Source: Gammaproteobacteria bacterium RBG_16_37_9 (lineage in GTDB: Bacteria; Pseudomonadota; Gammaproteobacteria; UBA9339). From it: a stretch of DNA of 18,097 nucleotides. The notes below the pieces were generated by a model. That model was not told the DNA's origin. It searched no databases and saw nothing but the letters and a program-made list of their open reading frames with translations. Below, piece after piece: positions 1 through 7,156 of the stretch (its first letter is position 1; each line of letters opens with the position of its first letter). The position numbers and the translations under genes are program-made. The stretch covers positions 18,804-36,900 of the forward strand of contig MGXJ01000037.1 in assembly GCA_001801345.1 (NCBI GenBank), read 5' to 3'.

Positions 1-102
1 TGTCGGGCGTTTAAAGTTATGTATAAAGATATATTCGTTTGCAGCGTGGCATTTGAAAGACATGAAATTCGAATGATTAGGGACCAAGCAATTGCAAAAT
101 AA
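1..102 (+). CDS. Possible C-terminal end of an unidentified upstream gene (partial)
   Basis: Frame 1 is open from the first base of the window to a TAA at 100-102, giving about 33 residues and ending in DQAIAK. Codon choice looks like that of the neighbouring genes. If real, it overlaps the TTG start of coaBC by 11 bases, which would fit translational coupling and would help explain the weak start codon of coaBC. I do not recognise the peptide. The opposite strand is also open here (an ATG near 63 reading leftward), so the coding strand is not certain. Confidence 0.35.
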   Translation, partial: CRAFKVMYKDIFVCSVAFERHEIRMIRDQAIAK

Positions 103-1336
103 AAATATAATACTTGGTATCACTGGTGGAATTGCCGCATATAAATCCGCAGAATTAACGCGTCTACTGCGTATACAAAATGCAAAAGTTCGTATAATCA
201 TGACTCAACATGCTCAAGAGTTCATTACTCCACTAACCATGCAAACGCTCTCGGGCAACACAGTTTACACAAAAATGTTTGATCAAAGCTTGGAAGCAAA
301 TTTAGAACATATTGAATTAGCACGTTGGGCAGATGCGATTGTAATTGCACCAACAACTGCTAACTTTATAGCCAAACTAACTTATGGAATAGCTGATGAT
401 TTACTTTCAACTGTATGCTTAGCAACAACCGCTCCTATTGCAATTGTGCCAGCAATGAATAAAGAAATGTGGAATTCAACTATTACTCAAAAAAATATTG
501 TCACTTTAAAAGAACGAGGAATGCTAATATTTGGCCCCACATGTGGCAAACAGGCATGCGGTGAAGTTGGCCTTGGTAGAATGCTTGAACCACAACAAAT
601 TCTGGAACTAATTCCATCAATATTTAGCACCAAAATTTTTTCTGGTAAAAAAATTATTATTACTGCTGGCCCTACCCGCGAACCCATTGATCCAATACGC
701 TATATCAGTAATTATAGTTCAGGGAAAATGGGTTATGCACTTGCCGAAGCTGCTCAAGAAGCTGGAGCTAATGTAATTTTAATCAGCGGCTCAACAAACT
801 TAGCTACTCCAACAAAAGTAAATCGTATCAATACGCAAACCGCTGAAGATATGTATCAAGCTGTCATGCGAGAAATCTCCGGTTGCGATATTTTTATTGC
901 TACTGCTGCAGTAGCAGATTATCGACCAAAAAATATTTCTCCACAGAAAATCAAAAAAAATACAACAACAGTTGCGCTTGAATTACAACCTACCCCAGAT
1001 ATTTTGGCTGAAATTGCTTCTTTTAAAAACGGGCCTATTATTATTGGTTTTGCGGCTGAGACTGAAAATCTTTTAGAAAATGCCAGAAAAAAATTAATAG
1101 ATAAAAACTTAGATATAATTATTGCCAATCAAGTTGGTTATAATTTGTGCTTTGATAGCGATGAGAATTCAGTTGTAATTTTTTCCAAGAATAATAAACT
1201 GATAGAATTACCAAGAATGCAAAAAACAAAACTAGCTCGACAAATAATGAGAATAATCAGTTCGCTGCAAGGTTTTGAAAAAAATAATTCGCCAAAACAC
1301 CATACTATGGAATCCTTTCGCCAAGCATTAAAATAA
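92..1336 (+). CDS. coaBC: Bifunctional phosphopantothenoylcysteine decarboxylase / phosphopantothenate-cysteine ligase
   Basis: This enzyme joins cysteine to 4'-phosphopantothenate and then decarboxylates the product to 4'-phosphopantetheine, two consecutive cytosolic steps of coenzyme A synthesis. The N-terminal flavoprotein domain (about 1-180) shows the GxTGGIAAYK start, the catalytic His73 in HIEL, the PAMN motif at 120-123 and the active-site flap cysteine in ACGEVGLGRM (Cys156). The C-terminal ligase domain (about 184-390) has TAGPTREPIDPIRYISN, SSGKMG, AAVADYRP, KIKK and GFAAET. At 414 residues it is the usual length. The start is TTG at 92, preceded by AGGGA at 79-83. No ATG fits, because the frame has a stop at 74-76 and the conserved region begins at once. 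It is often called dfp. Well conserved and apparently intact. Confidence 0.96.
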   Translation: MQNKNIILGITGGIAAYKSAELTRLLRIQNAKVRIIMTQHAQEFITPLTMQTLSGNTVYTKMFDQSLEANLEHIELARWADAIVIAPTTANFIAKLTYGIADDLLSTVCLATTAPIAIVPAMNKEMWNSTITQKNIVTLKERGMLIFGPTCGKQACGEVGLGRMLEPQQILELIPSIFSTKIFSGKKIIITAGPTREPIDPIRYISNYSSGKMGYALAEAAQEAGANVILISGSTNLATPTKVNRINTQTAEDMYQAVMREISGCDIFIATAAVADYRPKNISPQKIKKNTTTVALELQPTPDILAEIASFKNGPIIIGFAAETENLLENARKKLIDKNLDIIIANQVGYNLCFDSDENSVVIFSKNNKLIELPRMQKTKLARQIMRIISSLQGFEKNNSPKHHTMESFRQALK

Positions 1337-1469
1337 TAATAGCAGGAAAGAGCAAAAAGAGCTCTGAAGGAATTGAAGCGGAATTTGAACAAATAGAAAC
1401 AGATGATTGCTGATTATCATCTTTGTTCTTATTTAAGTGTTTTAGTTTTTATGGATAGTGGAGATTGGT

Positions 1470-1583
1470 ATGATAAATAAAAAAATAAGTTGTTATTTTG
1501 TACTTCTGATTTTTTATTCTAGCTTATCTTTTGGTATTAATAATGTTGACCTTCTCCCAATAAACTGGACCGAAATGAATTAG
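1470..1583 (+). CDS. Tiny ORF with signal-peptide-like sequence; gene remnant or small secreted peptide
   Basis: This is an ATG-initiated frame of 37 codons. GGAGA at 1460-1464 lies five bases before the ATG, which is good ribosome-binding spacing. The peptide begins MINKKISCYF, has two lysines, then a hydrophobic stretch and SLSFG, where a signal peptidase could cut, and ends PINWTEMN at a TAG. It therefore looks like the export signal plus the first dozen residues of a periplasmic protein. The rest of that protein is not recognisable downstream, so a truncated gene is the simplest reading. A genuine short secreted peptide is the alternative. Confidence 0.4.
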   Translation: MINKKISCYFVLLIFYSSLSFGINNVDLLPINWTEMN

Positions 1584-1634
1584 AGTTTTCCCACTTTTCT
1601 ACAGCCAGTAATTATTGCTGTTATTAGAAATTTA

Positions 1635-1664
1635 TTGACATGAAAAATAAATAGATGTTAGCAT
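1635..1664 (+). promoter_or_regulatory. Candidate sigma-70 promoter for the phosphorylase gene
   Basis: A perfect TTGACA (1635-1640) is followed after 18 bases by TAGCAT (1659-1664), which matches four of six -10 positions. Transcription would begin near 1671, inside a short hairpin (1665-1679), leaving a leader of about 160 bases before the ATG at 1830. Judged by eye only. Confidence 0.4.
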
Positions 1665-1829
1665 ACCCTGAAGTAGGGTGTTGTGTTTTATGTTGTAGCC
1701 GATTATGAGATGATCTGCGGTTTTGTATCTTTATAGTGTTCTAATCTTTTGCCAATTCATTAGAGTGTGGTTGTTGTTTTTCTGTGAGAAACCAAGATAA
1801 ATTTGTTCCATGCTAAATGTGGAGAGGAA

Positions 1830-2738
1830 ATGCAAAGATTATTTAAAAAAGTAGTTTTCACGGTTCTAATGTGCTGTTTTGCATTGGAGGCTTGTGGCGG
1901 CTTAACAGAACAACAAGAGAAAGCAAACATTGAAAAATGTGTAGCGATTATTGCTGCGAAAGCCCCAGGATTTAAACCAAAAATCGGTATGATTCTTGGA
2001 TCTGGTTTGGGTGCTATATCTGACCAAATTCAAAATGCAGTCATTATCGATTATAAGGATCTTCCTGGGTTCTATGTAACCGGTCTTGAAGGTCAGTCCA
2101 AAAGAATGCATTTGGGTATGCTAAAAGGTGTCCCAGTAGTTTGTCTTGAAGGGCGTACTCACTACTACGAAGGAGTAGGATCAACAGAATCAATTCGTAC
2201 TATTATTCGAACTCTAAAAAAGATTGGTTGTGAAATATTATTAACAACTAATGCAGTTGGTTCATTACGAGTTAAGCATGGTCCTGGAAATTTAATGGTA
2301 ATTAAAGATCATATTAACTTTACTTTCCAAAATCCTCTAATCGGGCCAAATGATGATGAATATGGTGGTCGTTTTGTTTCAATGGATAACGCTTATGACC
2401 TTGAGTTGCGAAAAAAATTATTAGCTATTGCAAAAAAATTAGATATTCCACTAAGCTCTGGTATTTATATTGCTACTTCTGGACCAACTTTCGAAACGCA
2501 TGCAGAAATCAGAATGTATATAAGGATGGGTGGACATGCAGTTGGGATGTCAACTGTGCCGGAAACCATAGTTGCTAGGCATTGCGGTTTAAAAGTAGCA
2601 TCTGTTTGTGCTATCACCAATCTTGGTGCAGGATTGAGCAGTGAAATCTTGAGTCACGAAGGAACATTAAGAGGTGCAAAATTAGCAACCGACAATTTGA
2701 TTAAGTTGTTTTTGGCATTTGTTGAAGAGCAAAAGTAA
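1830..2738 (+). CDS. Purine nucleoside phosphorylase, apparently exported (lipoprotein-type signal)
   Basis: PNP splits purine nucleosides with phosphate into free base and ribose-1-phosphate. The family (class I trimeric PNP/MTAP type) is clear from GMILGSGLG (phosphate loop, about 54-62), EGRTHYYEG (107-115), TNAVGSL, HINFTFQNPLIGPND, GPTFETHAEIR, GMSTVPETIVARHCG and the late ITNLGAGLS. I place the start at the ATG at 1830: GGAGAGG lies just upstream, and this start gives a classic export signal (two lysines, a hydrophobic core, then FALEAC with Cys22). A TTG at 1803 in the same frame is less likely. The lipobox is imperfect, with Glu at -2. An exported PNP is unusual because the family is normally cytosolic. 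I infer a role in nucleoside salvage outside the inner membrane. It appears to be a single-gene unit. Confidence 0.9.
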   Translation: MQRLFKKVVFTVLMCCFALEACGGLTEQQEKANIEKCVAIIAAKAPGFKPKIGMILGSGLGAISDQIQNAVIIDYKDLPGFYVTGLEGQSKRMHLGMLKGVPVVCLEGRTHYYEGVGSTESIRTIIRTLKKIGCEILLTTNAVGSLRVKHGPGNLMVIKDHINFTFQNPLIGPNDDEYGGRFVSMDNAYDLELRKKLLAIAKKLDIPLSSGIYIATSGPTFETHAEIRMYIRMGGHAVGMSTVPETIVARHCGLKVASVCAITNLGAGLSSEILSHEGTLRGAKLATDNLIKLFLAFVEEQK

Positions 2739-2925
2739 GAAGAATCTGTAGCAGTTGCCTCTAAAAAAGGGAAATGAAAAGGTATCAAATCTTGACAATG
2801 GATAATAAAATATCTTGAGAAAGAACGAAAGGGCGTGATTTATTTAAAACCAGTATCTAACCGTTTTTAATCAGCTTTGTTAATTTTACAATATCATTAT
2901 CAATAAAATTATTGCTAACACTCCC

Positions 2926-2938
2926 GACACCTTTTTTC
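2926..2938 (+). repeat. Left 13-bp direct repeat flanking the CPBP gene
   Basis: The sequence GACACCTTTTTTC matches 3792-3804 (GATACCTTTTTTC) at 12 of 13 positions in the same orientation. The two copies bracket the CPBP protease gene, about 866 bases apart. Read on the minus strand, this copy begins with the GGTGTC hexamer that also occurs at 3785-3790 and 15077-15082. Confidence 0.4.
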
Positions 2939-2965
2939 TGTGCAATTTAAACGGAAAGATAAAAT

Positions 2966-3793
2966 ATGAGTAAAATTAAATATTATGATAGACCAGTTCT
3001 TTTTTACTTCTTGTCTACCTTTATAACGTGGGTCGCTTGGGGCATTGCAGCGATATTAAGCCATGTTTACCCGCAAAATGAAGCATTATGTGCTCTCCTC
3101 TTGTTCCTAGGACTTATTAGTCCAGCTGTTGTTGCATTTACATTGATGTACTCCAACAACAAGCTGCGCAACGATTTTTTTCCAAGATTATTGCAGTTTT
3201 CAAATATTAAACCAATTTATATCGTTTTAGCGTTTTTCCTTATGCCGCTAGGTATTGTGCTCGCCCAATTTATTTCGTTACTCTTTGGATATAGCACTGA
3301 ACAATTTTCATTGTCACATGAGCCATCTTTTACAGCACCTTTACTTTCAGTTTGGGTCGTACTATTTCTTGCTCCAGTAATAGAAGAGATGGCTTGGCAT
3401 TCTTACGGCACAGATTGCTTACGTGCGAAATTTAATCTTTTTACCACGTGTTTAATGTTTTCCTTGTTCTGGGCGATCTGGCATTTACCACTTTCATTTG
3501 TAAAAGGTTATTATCAAAGTAATTTAATAGAAATAAGTTGGCTTCATTCGCTAAATTTTTCTATTTCCATCTTTCCCTTTGTTTTTCTTATGAATTGGTT
3601 GTACTACAAATCGGGACGCAGCATTTTACTTGCTATCATTTTTCATATGTCAGGTAACTTCTCCAGCGAGATTTTTTCTACTCATCCAGATACAAAAATA
3701 ATATATACTATTTTGCTTACATTATTATCGGCCATGATAATTTGTGTAGAAAAAAATATGTTTTTTAAAAAAATCGGTGAAACCGGTGTCTGA
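2966..3793 (+). CDS. CPBP-family intramembrane metalloprotease (CAAX protease and bacteriocin-processing type)
   Basis: This is a polytopic inner-membrane protein of 275 residues with about seven or eight hydrophobic segments. The family motifs stand in order: Glu140-Glu141 in VIEEMAWHSYG, then FWAIWHLP with His173, and finally HMSGN with His227 and Asn231. These are the conserved Glu/His/Asn sites of the CPBP (Abi) superfamily. The usual EExxxR arginine is replaced by His145, although the downstream CLR may compensate. Some CPBP proteins process peptides or give self-immunity to bacteriocins; the substrate here is unknown and no bacteriocin gene is nearby. GGAAAG at 2953-2958 precedes the ATG. 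The gene stands alone between near-identical short direct repeats, and its stop codon lies inside a terminator-like hairpin. Confidence 0.85.
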   Translation: MSKIKYYDRPVLFYFLSTFITWVAWGIAAILSHVYPQNEALCALLLFLGLISPAVVAFTLMYSNNKLRNDFFPRLLQFSNIKPIYIVLAFFLMPLGIVLAQFISLLFGYSTEQFSLSHEPSFTAPLLSVWVVLFLAPVIEEMAWHSYGTDCLRAKFNLFTTCLMFSLFWAIWHLPLSFVKGYYQSNLIEISWLHSLNFSISIFPFVFLMNWLYYKSGRSILLAIIFHMSGNFSSEIFSTHPDTKIIYTILLTLLSAMIICVEKNMFFKKIGETGV

Positions 3794-3803
3794 TACCTTT
3801 TTT
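3785..3803 (+). terminator. Terminator-like hairpin overlapping the CPBP stop codon
   Basis: GGTGT (3785-3789), a three-base loop and ATACC (3793-3797, one G-T pair) are followed directly by six T (3798-3803). The TGA stop of the CPBP gene (3791-3793) lies in the loop and the first base of the right arm. The stem is short, so termination may be partial. Confidence 0.45.
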
Positions 3804-3804
3804 C
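3792..3804 (+). repeat. Right 13-bp direct repeat flanking the CPBP gene
   Basis: This partner of 2926-2938 differs from it at one base and has the same orientation. It forms the right arm and T-run of the terminator-like hairpin. It could be a chance T-rich match or the trace of an insertion. Confidence 0.4.
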
Positions 3805-3969
3805 CTTTTTTCTCTATTACGTAACTAGCATAAGTTGGGTGTTCAAATTATTAGTTTGCCGCATATTTTAAATTGTAAGAAACTGATGTTTTTTTGCCAC
3901 CACTGTATAGCAACCATGCTTTTATTAGGTACAATAGTTACAATAAGCACAAAAAATAAGGATTAGTAT

Positions 3970-4797
3970 ATGACAACACAGCAAAAAAAGAAAACCATAG
4001 CTATTTTTGAAGGTATACAGATTCGTCGTCATTGGGATGAATATAAAGAGCTTTGGTATTTTGCTGTTGTAGATATTATCCAAGTTCTAACAAAAACTGG
4101 TAGACCAAGAAAATATTGGAATGACCTAAAAGTTAAGCTTAAAAAAGAGGGTAGTGGGTTGTCCGAAAAAATCGGACAACTGAAAATGAGAGCCGCTGAT
4201 GGTAAATATTACACTACTGATGTTGCTGATACTGAAGCCGCACTTCGCCTTATTCAGTCTATTCCATCACCAAATGCTGAACCGCTCAAATTATGGTTGG
4301 CTCGAGTGGGATATGAGCGTTTGGAGGAAATCGCCGATCCAGAGATAGCTATTGATCGTGCACTGAAAACCTATTTACAAAAGGGATATAGCCGCGAATG
4401 GATTAATCAAAGATTGAAAAGTATTGAGATTCGTAAAGAGTTAACCGACGAATGGGAAAAAAGAGGGGCCAAAGATGGTTTAGAGTTCGCTATTTTAACT
4501 GATGAAATTACTAAAAGCTGGGCAGGGATAACAACCAAAAAATATAAAAAACTAAAAGGTCTTAAAAAAGCAAACTTACGTGATAACATGACTAATCTAG
4601 AATTAGTTTTGAACATGTTAGCAGAAACTGTGACTACAGAAATTTCTAAAAAGCATGAACCAAAAAACTTAGAAGAAAATAAACAAGTGGCGCGTGAAGG
4701 TGGTAGTGTAGCTGGGAACGCTCGCAAAGATATTGAAAATAAAACTGGTAAAAATGTTATAACAAGTAAAAATGCCCAACTTTTACTAAAAAAATAG
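3970..4797 (+). CDS. Bro-N / DinD-like protein (phage antirepressor family)
   Basis: The protein has 275 residues. The N-terminal part (about 8-115) reads like a Bro-N domain: an IAIFEGIQIRRHWDE start, WYFAVVDIIQVL, RPRKYWNDLK and KYYTTDVADTEAALRLIQSIPS. The C-terminal part (about 116-275) resembles E. coli DinD, best seen from KGLKKANLRDNMTNLELVLNM through the run ending with ITSKNAQLLLKK. Bro-N proteins bind DNA and are common in phages. DinD is a DNA-damage-induced protein that inhibits RecA in E. coli. I infer a regulatory or DNA-associated protein, possibly phage-derived, but no other phage gene is in the window. AAGGA (3958-3962) sits seven bases before the ATG. A TACAAT -10 candidate (3930-3935) lacks a clear -35. 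Confidence 0.8.
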   Translation: MTTQQKKKTIAIFEGIQIRRHWDEYKELWYFAVVDIIQVLTKTGRPRKYWNDLKVKLKKEGSGLSEKIGQLKMRAADGKYYTTDVADTEAALRLIQSIPSPNAEPLKLWLARVGYERLEEIADPEIAIDRALKTYLQKGYSREWINQRLKSIEIRKELTDEWEKRGAKDGLEFAILTDEITKSWAGITTKKYKKLKGLKKANLRDNMTNLELVLNMLAETVTTEISKKHEPKNLEENKQVAREGGSVAGNARKDIENKTGKNVITSKNAQLLLKK

Positions 4798-4951
4798 TAA
4801 GATTTTAATAAATCTTCGTGCGGAAAAATTGCTCATCTTTTTATAAAATTAACAAATTAGAAAATTATGTTGTTTGTTGCGGCCAGCTGTTGCCGCCTAA
4901 TGTATGGTACACCAGCAAACTCCAAATAAAAAAAGTAATGACTAAACAAAT

Positions 4952-5830
4952 ATGAGAATTTTATACGCCGTCGGTGCATATGTTATGTGGGGAGTATTTC
5001 CAGTATATTGGAAATTACTTAAGCATGTGCCGGCACTACAGCTACTTAGCCATCGAATTATTTGGTCATTTGTTTCATTGATCTTACTCATCTTATTATT
5101 ACGCCAATGGAAAAATTTTTACTGTGCAGTCAAACAACCAAAAGTTTTATTGGTCTATTTGATTGCCGCCATCATGATTACAATTAATTGGTTTGTTTAC
5201 ATTTGGGCAGTTAATGCCGGTTTTATTATTGAAGCTAGCCTCGGATATTTTATCTCCCCACTAGTTAGTGTATTAATGGGCGTATTATTTTTACGAGAAA
5301 AACTGCGGCCAGCCCAATGGATTGCTGTTGGATTAGCCGGTGCAGCAGTTATTTATTTAATCGTTTTTTACGGCCAAGCGCTATGGATTGGTTTAGTATT
5401 GGCGTTTTCTTTTGGCAGCTATGGCTTAATCAAAAAGGTTGCTCAACTTAATGCATTTTACGGATTAACTCTAGAAACTGCTACAATGTTTTTGGTGGCT
5501 CTGATTTACTTATTTTACGTTGAAGGCACAGGAAACGGCATATTATTTCATACTAATCTTACTACCGATATTCTATTGATCGGTAGTGGACTAGTAACCA
5601 CTATACCACTACTTATGTTTGCTTCTGCAGTAAGGCATGCTGATCTTTCGTTAGTTGGCTTTTTGCAATATATATGTCCAACATTGCAGTTTTTAATTGG
5701 CAAGTTTGTTTATCAAGAAAAATTTACTTCTGTCCAATTCATCGGCTTTGGTGTTATATGGTTGGCATTGGCCATTTTTATACTAGAAGGGATTGTGGTT
5801 TATCGTAAAATGTTTTTACACAAGCTGTGA
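4952..5830 (+). CDS. rarD: RarD-type EamA-family transporter (drug/metabolite exporter superfamily)
   Basis: This is an inner-membrane permease of 292 residues with about ten predicted transmembrane segments arranged as two EamA repeats. RarD hallmarks are WGVFPVYWKLL near the start, LLSHRIIWS (about 31-39), NWFVYIWAVN, ASLGYFISPL, the REKL-plus-QW pair after helix 4, FGSYGLIKK in the second half, and FLQYICPTLQFLIG with a late EKFT. The substrate is not established for the family. No good Shine-Dalgarno stands before the ATG. Instead, a five-codon ORF (4938-4955) ends in a TGA overlapping the start as ATGA, which would allow coupling. Its 3' end overlaps a decayed minus-strand ATPase gene by 15 bases. 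Confidence 0.88.
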   Translation: MRILYAVGAYVMWGVFPVYWKLLKHVPALQLLSHRIIWSFVSLILLILLLRQWKNFYCAVKQPKVLLVYLIAAIMITINWFVYIWAVNAGFIIEASLGYFISPLVSVLMGVLFLREKLRPAQWIAVGLAGAAVIYLIVFYGQALWIGLVLAFSFGSYGLIKKVAQLNAFYGLTLETATMFLVALIYLFYVEGTGNGILFHTNLTTDILLIGSGLVTTIPLLMFASAVRHADLSLVGFLQYICPTLQFLIGKFVYQEKFTSVQFIGFGVIWLALAIFILEGIVVYRKMFLHKL

Positions 5831-6034
5831 TAAAAGTGTTTTCATTGGCACAGTCATTGGTTGCTCTAGTTCAAAACAATTTTGGTTGATATATGGCATG
5901 TCGTAGGCGACCTGATATGCATGTTTTATGTTTAATTGTTTTTGAAATTTATACAACGCTGAGTTAATCGAAGAATTTGCTGAACTTTTAACCTCGATTA
6001 AAACCCATGGAATGTTGTTTTTAGTAATTAAAAA
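5816..6034 (-). pseudogene. Decayed C-terminus of a DUF4143-type AAA ATPase
   Basis: Read leftward from about 6034 to a TAA at 5816-5818, the minus strand encodes some 72 residues typical of the end of DUF4143 ATPases: FLITKNNIPWVLIEVKSS, then ALYKFQKQLN and KHAYQVAYDMP. The VxFLxTK..PWxLIEVK block is the C-terminal nuclease-like domain of that family. The frame is closed just upstream by TGA at 6035-6037. A GAT codon (Asp, as the family has before FLI) can be read with a one-base shift, so a frameshift is likely. Nothing recognisable remains further upstream, so the gene is truncated as well. This is a different lineage from the intact DUF4143 gene at 8966-10105, whose C-terminus reads differently. 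Confidence 0.72.
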
Positions 6035-6348
6035 TCATTTGATCGTAGCGTTGCAGATGATTTTAAATTATTGCTTCATAGGTTCGTTTCAAGTTATTTA
6101 ACCATATGAATATTAACGTATATTTTTACGTCTATTTTATGACAAAAATCGGAATAGTCAAGACTAAATCAAGTTTTATTCAGGAAAAGTCGTGAGAAAA
6201 AATGAAAAGTTGATAACTAGTAAATTTTGTTACAGTTTATTATGCTAATTTAAAATAAATTAAGCCTTTTCAAAGAGTCTTTTATTTTACAAAATTTGTC
6301 GCGTATACTCCGAGAATCTGATAATAAGTAAAATTCTGATGAACTGAT
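5831..6348. other. Spacer of about 520 bases between rarD and the phosphatase gene
   Basis: The left 200 bases hold the DUF4143 remnant on the minus strand. The remainder (6035-6348) has no supported gene. It contains an inverted repeat with ACGTA/TACGT arms (6117-6132) and two possible promoters facing the phosphatase gene, the better one at 6281-6309. Confidence 0.5.
6281..6309 (+). promoter_or_regulatory. Candidate promoter for the phosphatase-pentapeptide cluster
   Basis: TATACT (6304-6309) matches five of six -10 positions. A weak -35, TTTATT (6281-6286), lies 17 bases upstream. Transcription would begin about 33 bases before the ATG at 6349. A second option, TTGTTA (6227-6232) with TAAAAT (6251-6256) at 18 bases, gives a longer leader. 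Confidence 0.35.
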
Positions 6349-7149
6349 ATGTTGCCCATAGAGTTTATAAATCTAAATAAAGCTATTAAATCTGCAGGAG
6401 CAGCCATTTTAAACTATTATGGAAAACAACTTCAGCTTGATCACAAATCAACAACTGCTGATTATCGTACGATAGCAGATATAGAAGCAGAAAAAATTAT
6501 TATTAAAGCAATTGAAGATCTTTTTCCTGATTACAATATTTTTGCTGAGGAACATGGCAAGATTCAAAAAAACTCATTGTATACATTTGTAATTGATCCT
6601 TTAGATGGCACTAATAACTTTATCTTGGGAGTTCCAGTGTTTACCTCTAGTGTTGCTTTGATGAAAGGGAAAGAAACGATTTATGGGGTTATTAATAACC
6701 CTATTACTGGCGACATCTACTATGCTATGAAAGGTAAGGGAGCTTTCTTAAATGATAAACCAATTACTGTAAGTGCTGAAAACCAAGAGCGCAATATCAC
6801 AGTTTCTTATCTTTGTAACTACATTACACCAAAAGAGCGAGTTATTGAATTTAAAACCAAGTTAACAAATCTTGATGTCAGACGCGATTTAGATCTTTGG
6901 GCACCAGCGTTCTGTTATTGCAGTTTAGCCAGTGGAAAAATAGAAGCAATTATTAATGATGGTATAGAACTATATGATTTTGCAGCAGGTAAATTAATTG
7001 CTTTGGAAGCAGGCGCTAAAGCTACCTGTTTTTCAGGAAAAAATCTCATCGATGATACTGCTGATGCTTTTATTATTAGTAATGAAGATATTGTCCATTC
7101 TATTCTTGTTAATCATGTAACAGACTCGTTTCATAAGACCCAAGAGTAA
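6349..7149 (+). CDS. Inositol monophosphatase family protein (SuhB/CysQ-like)
   Basis: The protein has 266 residues and carries the metal-binding signature of the FIG superfamily: AEEHG (Glu67-Glu68), VIDPLDGTNNF (Asp83, Asp86 with Gly87-Thr88) and the C-terminal ELYDFAAGKLIALEAG, where Asp210 is the last metal ligand. These Mg-dependent enzymes remove phosphate from inositol phosphates, 3'-phosphoadenosine phosphate or sugar phosphates. The exact substrate cannot be told from the sequence. The WD of the last motif is YD here, a mild variant. The Shine-Dalgarno is weak. The next gene starts seven bases after the stop, so the two are probably cotranscribed. Confidence 0.88.
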   Translation: MLPIEFINLNKAIKSAGAAILNYYGKQLQLDHKSTTADYRTIADIEAEKIIIKAIEDLFPDYNIFAEEHGKIQKNSLYTFVIDPLDGTNNFILGVPVFTSSVALMKGKETIYGVINNPITGDIYYAMKGKGAFLNDKPITVSAENQERNITVSYLCNYITPKERVIEFKTKLTNLDVRRDLDLWAPAFCYCSLASGKIEAIINDGIELYDFAAGKLIALEAGAKATCFSGKNLIDDTADAFIISNEDIVHSILVNHVTDSFHKTQE

Positions 7150-7156
7150 AGTATAA

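Larger units (their letters stand above)
1337..1829. other. Long spacer between coaBC and the phosphorylase gene
   Basis: This stretch of almost 500 bases holds no gene of normal size. It contains a 37-codon ORF with a signal-peptide-like start (1470-1583), a candidate promoter (1635-1664) and a small hairpin with ACCCT/AGGGT arms (1665-1679) near the expected transcription start. The rest is AT-rich and I see no other structure. It may be decayed coding sequence. Confidence 0.5.

Noticed and set aside
3901..3921. LexA box upstream of the Bro-N/DinD gene
   Set aside because: Only the left half (CACTGTATA) fits; the right half lacks ACAG.
4407..4727. Minus-strand frame of 106 codons inside the Bro-N/DinD gene
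   Set aside because: It is the shadow of a plus-strand gene with recognisable domains and a good ribosome-binding site.
4799..4816. Hairpin AAGATTT/AAATCTT after the Bro-N/DinD gene as a terminator
   Set aside because: The stem is entirely weak and no T-run follows it.
6106..6195. Small plus-strand ORF of 29 codons in the spacer before the phosphatase
   Set aside because: No ribosome-binding site and an ordinary AT-rich composition; nothing suggests translation.
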